The notes under the pieces were generated by a model. The model searched no databases. It was not told the DNA's origin and saw only the letters and a program-made list of their open reading frames with translations. Shown in pieces: positions 1-6,792 of a DNA stretch of 6,792 nucleotides; position 1 is the first letter of the stretch; each line of letters starts with the position of its first letter. This DNA comes from Candidatus Zhuqueibacterota bacterium (lineage in GTDB: Bacteria; Zhuqueibacterota; Zhuqueibacteria; Residuimicrobiales; Residuimicrobiaceae). The translations under genes and the position numbers were made by a program. The stretch covers positions 1 to 6,792 of the forward strand of contig JAFGSU010000336.1 in NCBI GenBank assembly GCA_016934435.1. Direction: 5' to 3'.

Positions 1-1110
1 AGTCGCATAAGTAATATCGCTATGCGTGAATACCTTGTCGCGCAGGGTCAACTGGTCGTATTTTTCCAGCAACATATCGGCGATGCGGCGTAATTCTCGC
101 TCCTCCGCCAAAAACAGGGTCAGATAAAAATATTCGGCGATTTCGCTCTGGGCCGTTCGCAACGCCTCGAGGGCTTCGCTCCTGACTGAATCATACTTTT
201 TTCCATTAAATATAGATATTTTATTCCAAAATGGTTCGTCGGCAAACCAGTCATCGACATGGCTGATAATAAAATCGAGGTCGGCGATTTTCCCTTTGAT
301 GTACGTTGAAAAGGAATTGAGGTCATCCGAGCCTTCCCGGATGAGAAAGCTATAGTCTTTTTTAACGATTCCTTCCAATGGCGGTATTTTCTCTTTTTGC
401 AGCGCGTGCGCTTGCAGCAAATCGGCCAGGCGCGAAAAGTGGGCGCGAAAATTTTGCAAGCGCCGATCGATGATTTCTGTCTGCTGCATGAGATGGTCGT
501 GTCCACCCGCATATTGATCGAGAAAATGAAATATCCAGCGATCCCTGATTATGGAATGAATATATTCGGCGTAATCCTCGACGGAGCGTTTTTTCGTGCG
601 CATGAACATGGACTTGATGATGGCAAGGTTTTCCGGCACCAGCGCATGGGCGTTCAGTTCATTAATCGAAGCGGCATCCATCGCCTTTTTGATGGCACGA
701 GGTTCCAAACCAAGAAACGGTGCGATGATATTGACAAAAATTTTGTTGGTAAAAGCATCAATGGTGCTGATTTCGACGCGGTTCTTGTTCATCAACATAT
801 CGTGATAAACCTGGCGAAGGTAGTCACGATCCTCCTCGCGCAACCGCACGCCGAGACAATCCTTTAGATTGTATTCCAGTTTTTTTGCCTCTTCGCCGGA
901 AGGATTCTCGCACAACAGCTGCAGATGTTGAAAAATACGGTTGCGGATTTCCGCCGTCGCCTTGCGGGTGAAGGTGATGACGAGAATTTCGTTGTACGCC
1001 AATCCCAGCTGCCGATACTGCAACAGTAAGCCGATGTACTCCAGAGACAGCCGGTAGGTTTTGCCGGTACCGGCGCTGGCGCGTATGACTTTATTTACCA
1101 GTGTTTGCAT
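1..1110 (-). CDS. AddA/RecB-like UvrD-family (superfamily 1) DNA helicase, N-terminal 370 residues, C-terminus beyond the left window edge
   Basis: The frame is open from an ATG at 1108..1110 to base 1, 370 codons with no stop. Seen: Walker A ASAGTGKT at residues 11-18 (catalytic Lys17, codon 1060..1062); motif Ia LVITFTRKATAEIRNRI at about 43-59; motif Ic ISTIDAF at 114-120; and FTHSDI at 361-366, matching the segment just before the Walker B aspartate in this family. No DExQD Walker B occurs by residue 370. A long insertion between motif Ic and Walker B fits AddA/RecB better than PcrA, Rep or UvrD. Family knowledge: such proteins are ATP-driven 3'-5' translocases that process double-strand breaks, usually with a C-terminal RecB-type nuclease, which cannot be seen here. 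The start is fixed because a stop codon lies two codons upstream and Walker A begins at residue 11, so the N-terminal Q motif is missing. It lies 75 bp downstream of the AddB-like gene, its probable partner. A weak AAAGG lies 3 nt before the ATG. The family call is firm; the AddA assignment is inferred from the partner. Confidence 0.9.
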   Translation of the reverse strand, partial: MQTLVNKVIRASAGTGKTYRLSLEYIGLLLQYRQLGLAYNEILVITFTRKATAEIRNRIFQHLQLLCENPSGEEAKKLEYNLKDCLGVRLREEDRDYLRQVYHDMLMNKNRVEISTIDAFTNKIFVNIIAPFLGLEPRAIKKAMDAASINELNAHALVPENLAIIKSMFMRTKKRSVEDYAEYIHSIIRDRWIFHFLDQYAGGHDHLMQQTEIIDRRLQNFRAHFSRLADLLQAHALQKEKIPPLEGIVKKDYSFLIREGSDDLNSFSTYIKGKIADLDFIISHVDDWFADEPFWNKISIFNGKKYDSVRSEALEALRTAQSEIAEYFYLTLFLAEERELRRIADMLLEKYDQLTLRDKVFTHSDITYAT

Positions 1111-1113
1111 ATG

Positions 1114-1118
1114 CCTTT
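1114..1118 (-). promoter_or_regulatory. Weak candidate ribosome binding site of the AddA-like helicase gene
   Basis: On the minus strand AAAGG lies only 3 nt before the ATG at 1110, closer than usual. The start is set by Walker A position and the upstream stop rather than by this site. The rest of the 75-bp gap (1111..1185) shows no convincing promoter, terminator or small gene. Confidence 0.25.
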
Positions 1119-1185
1119 ATTAAGCGGGATTTTAAAACTCGTTTACACAGCCCTGATAGGTTTTCCGTATCTGAACCGGTGGATG

Positions 1186-4023
1186 CTACGATTTCATCAG
1201 GTCAATACGCGTAATTTCATGTACCGCGCTTTCACGATAGCCGAGCCTGGTGGCCTTGAAGCCGTTCTCGACTACATCCGCCAGTACGGTCCTGACTTCA
1301 TCACGAAAAAACTCGATGAGCTGGTGGGCGTTCAGTTTATTGCGTGAACCGGGCAACAGCTTGTATAACGAATCACATTCTTTTTCAAGAATCCTGTACA
1401 GGTAGCAATATACGTAATCTGCCAGGGCCGGATCGTCCAGCACATAATAATAGAGTTGATACAGGAGCAACTGACTATAGTTGCCCTTACCGGTTTTGTA
1501 ATCTACAATATATTTTTTTGGTCCATTCGCCAGTTCGATGCGAAGATCGGCGCGCCCCAGGATGTCGACATCAATACCCATGGCGTTTTCATCCGACCGC
1601 AGATATAATTTCGCCTCTCTTTCCGCCCTTGACACATATTCCTTCTCCGGGAAGAGTCTGATATTCGCCATCTCCTTCGGCAGTCTACGCTCCAGGTCTT
1701 GGAAGAATGCCCGGCAGCTGTCATGAATGGCCGGTAACATAATTTCCTGCAAATAGATTCGCTCGTGATTGTGCGGCAGCTTGAAATAATATTCCGAATT
1801 GTCACCAAACAAGTAAGCGCGCACCCGGTCCTGATATCGATCGGGTATCTCACCGATAGAGCAGAGCGTCAGCGGATCATCGCGAAGAAACTCATGTATA
1901 CACCGGTTGAAATAATCGTGCGCCAGCACGCCGAAAAGCCTGGGGGGCAGTCCCACATCCGTCAGCTGCAAATGATCCGGAACATGAGCGACATGGCGCA
2001 GATAATACTCGAACGGATTCTCCTTCAAGGTCTTAAAGCGATACGGCGTCAGGCACAGCCGCTCGATATCCCGGCCGGGCTCGTACGGCAGGGAGAAAAA
2101 TCCATCCGATTGCTGCGGAACCGGACAGCTGTGGTCCGGAGGGATGAGCAGGGCATAGAGGTCGCTATAGCCGGTATCCGGTTCTTCCACTCGATCGAGA
2201 CCATGCGGCGGCAGCTGCAGCATCAGTTCTTCGACAAACGAACTGGTTTCCACATCCTTGTCGATATTCTTGAGAGCGAACAGATGCACATCCGGCGTAT
2301 TCAGAACCAATCTTTCGAAATAATACTTTTCCCATAACCGGACATCGTCATAGGTTTTAAGACCCAGCACCTGACGCTGTTTTTCCGTAAAGAGGAAAGG
2401 GACTTTTCTGCCGGAAGGCAGGGCATCTTCGGTCAAATGTATGATAGCGATACGATCATAGTGCAAATTGCGGGTATCCTGCAGATGGGTCAGATCAATT
2501 CGCGGAGTGTCGTAGGTTATCCGGGTAAAATGCACCCGCTTCGATTTGATATAATCGAGAAACAATCGCAGCAAGCCGTGGGCCAGCGTTAGCGGTGAAT
2601 CTGCCGGCAGAAATGATTGCCAGTCGTCTACGATAGCCAATTCCGCCAGGACGGAAAAATCGGCCAGAGCGTGATAAAAAACATCCTTGATGTCGCTAAA
2701 TTCTTTTTCATCGTCTGTCAACATTTTTTGCAGCTGAATGCCCCGGTCATCATCGATGAGATCGGTTAATTTGCCGATATCATCGATACGCATAAACATT
2801 TGCAGCAGCGACAGAACCGGTTCTATGTACTGCGCCGCCTCTTTCTGCAGCGGATGACCACCGTGGAAGAAATGCCCGTCCAGGTCGATATATTGATAAT
2901 GACCATCGATGAGTCCATGCATACAATCGAGTGCGCGTTGCAGCCGAGTTTGATCATCCCATGGCATATGAGAGGAAACATAGCGATAGAACTCTCGATG
3001 TTGCAACGCCTGAACCAGGGCGGGGATGGGCAGCAGCCGTTTACCGCGCTTGCCCTCCATGATTACTTCTTTCAATAGATTCAAAACCGTGGCGAAGAAG
3101 CGATAGACCGAGGTTTCCTGAATGGCCACAGAAAGGTCGACGCGAAATTTTTCCGGCGACAGAAAACGGTTATAACCGTTTCGTCCCGATCTCACCTGCA
3201 CCACGTTCTGGATGGGATGATTCTGCAAAATGCGAAACAGGGTGACGAACATGGAAAACTCATTCTTGCAGATATGTGCGGTTATTTTATTGCTTCGCCC
3301 CGAATATAGGTCTTTGCAGGAAAAAGCGCGAGCCGTCAAATTTTCCCTGTCCACCAGATGCTCCGGCATCTGAAAATAGACCAACACATGGCGCCCATCT
3401 CGCAGCAGCCCGTGGATGATCTCCTTTTCCAGCTGTGTATAATAAAACTGGTTGACGAACACAACAGAGGTGTAAGACTGAAAAAAAGATAGTTCAAAGC
3501 CGGACTCTTGCAGAAAAATGGTGTCAATGAATCCCCTAACACCGATGAATTCCCTGTAACGGGCTTTAATGTGTTTCAGCTGATCGAATGTCTGTCTTTG
3601 CCAGGGCAGCAGTTCGGCTCCCGCCGAAGCGAGCCGGTCGGCATTGAAATCCTCCGGCACTCCTTCTTCTGCAAATTCGTTCCAGAGATCAAAAAATTGT
3701 TTTGCCAATTCGATCGATTGGAAATAGCTATTGATCTTGAAATATTCTCGGCTCGCCTTATCGAGTGAGGCGTAGAGGGCCAGGGTGCGTTTTTCTTCCC
3801 TCAACACCGGTCTATCGGCGAGGAAAAGCAGTTCCTTCACTCTCTCGATGGTCATAAACTGAACGTTGCGAAAGTTAATCCTTGTCTGGAACAACCGCAT
3901 GGCAGCCTTGCGGCTCATTTCGGTGGGAAAGACCAACAATGCGTCCTGAACCGGAATCTCATCGACGACGGTTTCGAGCAGATTTTCCTGTAACGATATG
4001 AAACGAAATTGCGGTTGGTTCAT
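1186..4023 (-). CDS. AddB-like protein: inactive helicase-like body with C-terminal PD-(D/E)XK nuclease domain
   Basis: This is a complete 945-residue frame. The ATG at 4021..4023 is the only reasonable start, since an in-frame TGA lies at 4036..4038. Seen in the N-terminal body: LLVFPTEMSRKA (29-40), the place where helicases carry a P-loop but with no GK[S/T]; VNQFYYTQLEKEI (190-202), like the GFxxFTPxE segment of AddB; and YDRIAIIHLTEDALP (522-536) followed by TEKQRQVLGL (546-555), like the late helicase motif of AddB. The C-terminal third is a RecB-type nuclease: PYRFKTLKENPFEYYL (660-675), His702, Asp826 in GRADL, Asp841 and Lys843 in IVDYKTG, and a QxxxY motif at 851-855. All catalytic positions are present. 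Known role of the family: partner of AddA in resecting double-strand breaks, cutting one strand and recognising recombination hotspots. It is shorter than Bacillus AddB (about 1,160 residues), and the four iron-sulfur cysteines are not recognisable. It sits 40 bp after the beta-galactosidase gene and 75 bp before the helicase gene. An uncharacterised stand-alone PD-(D/E)XK protein is the alternative reading. Confidence 0.88.
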   Translation of the reverse strand: MNQPQFRFISLQENLLETVVDEIPVQDALLVFPTEMSRKAAMRLFQTRINFRNVQFMTIERVKELLFLADRPVLREEKRTLALYASLDKASREYFKINSYFQSIELAKQFFDLWNEFAEEGVPEDFNADRLASAGAELLPWQRQTFDQLKHIKARYREFIGVRGFIDTIFLQESGFELSFFQSYTSVVFVNQFYYTQLEKEIIHGLLRDGRHVLVYFQMPEHLVDRENLTARAFSCKDLYSGRSNKITAHICKNEFSMFVTLFRILQNHPIQNVVQVRSGRNGYNRFLSPEKFRVDLSVAIQETSVYRFFATVLNLLKEVIMEGKRGKRLLPIPALVQALQHREFYRYVSSHMPWDDQTRLQRALDCMHGLIDGHYQYIDLDGHFFHGGHPLQKEAAQYIEPVLSLLQMFMRIDDIGKLTDLIDDDRGIQLQKMLTDDEKEFSDIKDVFYHALADFSVLAELAIVDDWQSFLPADSPLTLAHGLLRLFLDYIKSKRVHFTRITYDTPRIDLTHLQDTRNLHYDRIAIIHLTEDALPSGRKVPFLFTEKQRQVLGLKTYDDVRLWEKYYFERLVLNTPDVHLFALKNIDKDVETSSFVEELMLQLPPHGLDRVEEPDTGYSDLYALLIPPDHSCPVPQQSDGFFSLPYEPGRDIERLCLTPYRFKTLKENPFEYYLRHVAHVPDHLQLTDVGLPPRLFGVLAHDYFNRCIHEFLRDDPLTLCSIGEIPDRYQDRVRAYLFGDNSEYYFKLPHNHERIYLQEIMLPAIHDSCRAFFQDLERRLPKEMANIRLFPEKEYVSRAEREAKLYLRSDENAMGIDVDILGRADLRIELANGPKKYIVDYKTGKGNYSQLLLYQLYYYVLDDPALADYVYCYLYRILEKECDSLYKLLPGSRNKLNAHQLIEFFRDEVRTVLADVVENGFKATRLGYRESAVHEITRIDLMKS

Positions 4024-4031
4024 ACCACGGA

Positions 4032-4037
4032 CTCTTC
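4032..4037 (-). promoter_or_regulatory. Possible ribosome binding site of the AddB-like gene
   Basis: On the minus strand GAAGAG lies 8 nt before the ATG at 4023. Spacing is good but the match to AGGAGG is partial. It overlaps the edge of the heptamer repeat. Confidence 0.35.
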
Positions 4038-4056
4038 ATTCAACGTTCATCGTTCA
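4036..4056. repeat. Three tandem copies of a degenerate 7-bp repeat
   Basis: On the + strand the units are TCATTCA, ACGTTCA and TCGTTCA, giving a consensus of WCRTTCA in exact 7-base steps. They fill half of the 40-bp gap between the beta-galactosidase stop and the AddB-like start. The in-frame TGA that bounds the AddB-like reading frame lies inside the first unit. The central AACGTT is a six-base palindrome, but no stable hairpin or U-tract follows, so this is not a terminator. No function can be assigned. Confidence 0.6.
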
Positions 4057-4063
4057 ACATCTT

Positions 4064-6792
4064 TTACTTAGCATATCGCTTTTTTACCTCTTGCATCAGA
4101 TTCATTTTTTCACGCACCGGCCGCAGCACAATAGACCACGAATAAGGTTTGGCGGCCAAAGTATACTGCGGATGCGGCCGCGCGCCCCACGAATTGTCAC
4201 CGCCCACGCCCATCTGGCCGTAATCGAGGTTGACGGCGACGAAATCGCGTCTGCGCAAATCCGTCGGATGCTTACTGCCTCGCTGCGATTGCGTCAGATC
4301 CTCATTGGTATAGGGCAGGGCCGAAAAATTGAGCAGGGGCGCGCCGATTGCCATGAAACCCAGGCCGCTCTTGTTACAAAAAGCCACCCAGCGCGTATCA
4401 ATGCGATAGCCCATCTCCTGCGGACTCACATAAGGCTCGATAAAATCCGCCACAGTTAGATTGTACAATCCGACAAAAGCGGAGGTCTTTCGATCGCAGT
4501 AATTCTCATGCGGACCGCGGCCGAACCACTGCACCGCATCGAATTCCGCTGACAATGCCATCTCCAGGCCGAGACGCGGTATCTCCGGCAGGCTGTCCGC
4601 CTGCGGTGAAAACCGGATATCGATTCCCACATCGCCATGACCGTAGATGGTATAGTCGGACTGCCAGATGCCGGCGACATCCGGCAAAAGGTATTCGACC
4701 GCCACTCTTATCATGTTCGAGCCTGCTTTTTTCCATTCAAACTTGTTCAATTGCCGGTGGCGGCTCGCCTCCTGCCACACCCTGCATCGCCCGGGCATGC
4801 CGTTACCGAAATCGTTGTCGGTGGGCGCGCGCCAGAAATTCGGCGCCGGGCCCTGACGCAGCGCCTCCACGCCGTCGATTTTGTATGATTCCAAGATGCC
4901 GGTAGTTTTGTTGAATACGAGTAAAAAATCATCTCCAAATAGCGTTAAATGGGAAGCATCTTCTCCGGCCTTTAGTTGAGCGCCGGCGGCTATCGGCTCG
5001 ACTGCCTTTTTGAGTGGCAGCTTGAACTGCGCCTTCGCCACTTCATGCCCCTGCGGCACAAGGGACGCGTCCTCAGCCGTGAGTACGCTGAGGTTGAGAA
5101 AATATTCGACGCCCGGCTTCGCTTCGATGTGCGGTAAGAATAAATCGAAAATCCCTTCGTGTTTGGGCATTATGTTAGGGCGATGGATGCTGCCGCTGGC
5201 GATCTCCGCGTCATCCGCTAACAATCGCCAAAAGATATGGAATTTGTTCAGATTGGTAAAATCATACTTATTTTTAATGCGCATCCGACCGGCCGCCAGA
5301 TCCTCCGCTTCGAATCCGACGTATTGATAAACCTGCTTCACTTCCATCAATCCCGCGTGCGGGCTGCGATCGGGAGAAACCAGACCGTTGCAGCAAAAAT
5401 TCTGATCCGAAGGGGTGCCCGGCGGACCGTAATCGCCGCCGAACGCCCAATATTTCTCATACCGGTCGGTAAATTCGGCCAGGCCCTGATCGACCCAATC
5501 CCAGATGCAACCACCCTGGAGATGGTCGCAGGCTTCGATCACATCCCAGTAATCCTGCAAATTGCCGGTGCTGTTGCCCATGGCGTGGGCGTACTCGCAC
5601 AGAATCAGCGGTCGATCCTGGCGCTGCCCGGCATACTCTCGGATATACTCGATGGAAGCATACATGGGGCAAACGATATCCGTATGCGGACGTCGACCGG
5701 CGCGCTCATAGTGCACCGGACGAGATGGATCGCGGCCGTGAATCCAAGCCGAGGTGGCCTCGAAATTACAGCCGTCACCCGCCTCATTGCCCAGCGACCA
5801 GATGATTACCGAGGGATGGTTCTTGTCGCGCTCCACCATGCGGCGGGTGCGATCCAGATGCGCTTCCTTCCAGGCGGGATTGTTGCCGAGGGTGCGATCC
5901 GGCTTGTAGCCCATGCCGTGCGACTCGATGTTGGCTTCATCGATGAGATACAGGCCGTATCGGTCACACAGCTCGTACCAGCGCGGATCATCGGGATAAT
6001 GACAGGTGCGCACGGCGTTGATATTGTGCTGCTTCATCAAACGGATATCCTGCACCATCGACGCTTCGCAGATCACGTGACCGGTATATTCATCGTGCTC
6101 ATGCCGGTTCACGCCTTTGATGAGTATGGGCACGCCGTTCACCATTAACCGGCCGTTCCTGATCTCCACCCGTCTGAAACCCGTTTTGCAGCAGACGCTC
6201 TGCATCACCTGCATTTTGTCGTTCAAGAGTTGCAGAACCAGGCTATATAGATGGGGCGTTTCTGCGGACCACTGTTTGGGTTTGGCGATCTGGTGGGAAA
6301 AGGTGATGGCGATTGATCGCTTTTTATTCATGTCGGCATTCTTTTGCTCCGAATAGACCGGCCGACCAGAATCGTCGATCAACTGCGCTTCAACAATGAA
6401 TCTACCGGCGTTGCGTTTGGTCGTGCTGTTTACCAGTTCTACATCCACGGATAGCAGGCCTTCGTTGCAGGCGGAATCGAGATTGGCGTGGACGAAAAAG
6501 TCGCGGATGCGCACTTTGGGCGCGGCATATAGATACACATCCCGTTCGATGCCGCTGATGCGCCAGAAATCCTGACATTCGAGATAAGAGCCGTCCGACC
6601 AGCGATATACTTCCAAGGCCACGGTATTTACGCCCGAATGCAAATATTTTGTAATGTCCCACTCGGCTGGCGTTTTGGAACCCTGACTGTAGCCCACACT
6701 GCGGCCGTTCACCCAGATGTAGAACGCCGATTTCACCGCACCAAAGTGGATAAAGACCTGCAGGTCTTTCCAGGTAGCCGTCGTGGTAAACG
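4064..6792 (-). CDS. lacZ: LacZ-type beta-galactosidase (glycoside hydrolase family 2), N-terminus beyond the right window edge
   Basis: It hydrolyses terminal beta-D-galactosides such as lactose, with retention of configuration. About 909 residues are in the window. The frame stays open to the right edge, so the GTG at 6734..6736 is an internal valine: the residues before it (VFIHFGAVKSAFYIWVNG) continue the family's jelly-roll domain. Compared with E. coli LacZ (1,023-1,024 residues), roughly 130-150 residues are missing. Seen in order: sugar-binding domain end with RWSDGSYLECQDFWRISG; Ig-like domain; TIM barrel with VNRHEH, NAVRTCHYP and NIESHG (metal-site Glu and His); acid/base Glu in SLGNEAG (codon 5783..5785); nucleophile Glu in LCEYAHAMGN (codon 5594..5596); WDWVDQ and NFCCNGL of the active site; then a second Ig-like domain and the C-terminal beta-sandwich with GVGGDNSW, whose Trp (codon 4187..4189) matches the active-site Trp near the LacZ C-terminus. 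Everything needed for activity in the visible part is present. Without the N-terminus, a signal peptide cannot be judged. Other GH2 beta-galactoside specificities are possible. Confidence 0.95.
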   Translation of the reverse strand, partial: FTTTATWKDLQVFIHFGAVKSAFYIWVNGRSVGYSQGSKTPAEWDITKYLHSGVNTVALEVYRWSDGSYLECQDFWRISGIERDVYLYAAPKVRIRDFFVHANLDSACNEGLLSVDVELVNSTTKRNAGRFIVEAQLIDDSGRPVYSEQKNADMNKKRSIAITFSHQIAKPKQWSAETPHLYSLVLQLLNDKMQVMQSVCCKTGFRRVEIRNGRLMVNGVPILIKGVNRHEHDEYTGHVICEASMVQDIRLMKQHNINAVRTCHYPDDPRWYELCDRYGLYLIDEANIESHGMGYKPDRTLGNNPAWKEAHLDRTRRMVERDKNHPSVIIWSLGNEAGDGCNFEATSAWIHGRDPSRPVHYERAGRRPHTDIVCPMYASIEYIREYAGQRQDRPLILCEYAHAMGNSTGNLQDYWDVIEACDHLQGGCIWDWVDQGLAEFTDRYEKYWAFGGDYGPPGTPSDQNFCCNGLVSPDRSPHAGLMEVKQVYQYVGFEAEDLAAGRMRIKNKYDFTNLNKFHIFWRLLADDAEIASGSIHRPNIMPKHEGIFDLFLPHIEAKPGVEYFLNLSVLTAEDASLVPQGHEVAKAQFKLPLKKAVEPIAAGAQLKAGEDASHLTLFGDDFLLVFNKTTGILESYKIDGVEALRQGPAPNFWRAPTDNDFGNGMPGRCRVWQEASRHRQLNKFEWKKAGSNMIRVAVEYLLPDVAGIWQSDYTIYGHGDVGIDIRFSPQADSLPEIPRLGLEMALSAEFDAVQWFGRGPHENYCDRKTSAFVGLYNLTVADFIEPYVSPQEMGYRIDTRWVAFCNKSGLGFMAIGAPLLNFSALPYTNEDLTQSQRGSKHPTDLRRRDFVAVNLDYGQMGVGGDNSWGARPHPQYTLAAKPYSWSIVLRPVREKMNLMQEVKKRYAK

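Noticed and set aside
397..867. A 156-codon plus-strand frame and a 130-codon minus-strand frame at 120..512
   Set aside because: Both are shadows inside the helicase gene. The correct minus-strand frame is open through the whole of 1..1110 and carries Walker A, Ia and Ic motifs.
1130..1137. TTTTAAAA palindrome and a TAAAAT box in the gap before the helicase gene, considered as a promoter or terminator
   Set aside because: No matching -35 element is found at the right spacing, and the palindrome is short and AT-only with no GC stem or following U-tract.
1105..1347. An 80-codon plus-strand frame covering the gap between the AddB-like and helicase genes
   Set aside because: Most of it overlaps the two minus-strand genes. 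The product shows no domain and no plausible ribosome binding site was seen.
1765..2337. A 190-codon open frame on the plus strand
   Set aside because: It is antisense to the nuclease part of the AddB-like gene, which has clear catalytic motifs. The plus-strand product is low-complexity and unrecognisable.
4024..4063. Possible terminator between the beta-galactosidase and the AddB-like gene
   Set aside because: The only pairing is a 4-bp AACG/CGTT stem with no run of T after it on the minus strand, so it would not act as an intrinsic terminator.
5237..6148. A 303-codon open frame on the plus strand
   Set aside because: It lies wholly antisense to the catalytic TIM barrel of the beta-galactosidase. 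The predicted protein has no recognisable motifs, and the other strand has unambiguous family conservation.

Overview
The window carries three genes. All lie on the minus strand and read right to left, tightly packed with no convergent or divergent gaps. In transcription order they are: (1) a LacZ-type glycoside hydrolase family 2 beta-galactosidase, running off the right edge so that its N-terminus is missing (4064..6792); (2) an intact 945-residue AddB-like protein with a degenerate helicase-like body and an apparently active PD-(D/E)XK nuclease domain (1186..4023); (3) the first 370 residues of a UvrD/AddA/RecB-type superfamily 1 helicase, running off the left edge (1..1110). The gaps are 40 bp and 75 bp. 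No rRNA, tRNA, CRISPR array, insertion sequence or convincing terminator was found.

Genes 2 and 3 together look like an AddAB/RecBCD-class double-strand-break end-processing machine in the order addB-addA. In that class, AddA unwinds and cuts DNA ends. AddB supplies a second nuclease and a non-motor helicase fold that scans DNA. Homologous recombination follows through RecA loading. This AddB-like protein is a reduced version: no Walker A is visible at its N-terminus, and the four cysteines that form the iron-sulfur staple in Bacillus AddB are not recognisable. All catalytic positions of the nuclease are present. The helicase starts only ten residues before its Walker A motif, so the usual N-terminal Q motif is absent.

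The beta-galactosidase has both catalytic glutamates and the metal-site and substrate-site residues of E. coli LacZ, so it is probably an active enzyme. Its only visible link to the repair genes is proximity and shared orientation. The 40 bp between them holds a small three-unit heptamer repeat.

The organism is a bacterium with mixed base composition. The short N-terminus of the helicase and the cluster-less AddB partner resemble versions I associate with the Bacteroidota/Ignavibacteria/Calditrichota (FCB) side of the tree, but this is a low-confidence inference from protein style only. The window looks like ordinary chromosomal sequence. I see no clearly new biological system; the reduced AddB-like protein is the item most worth following up.
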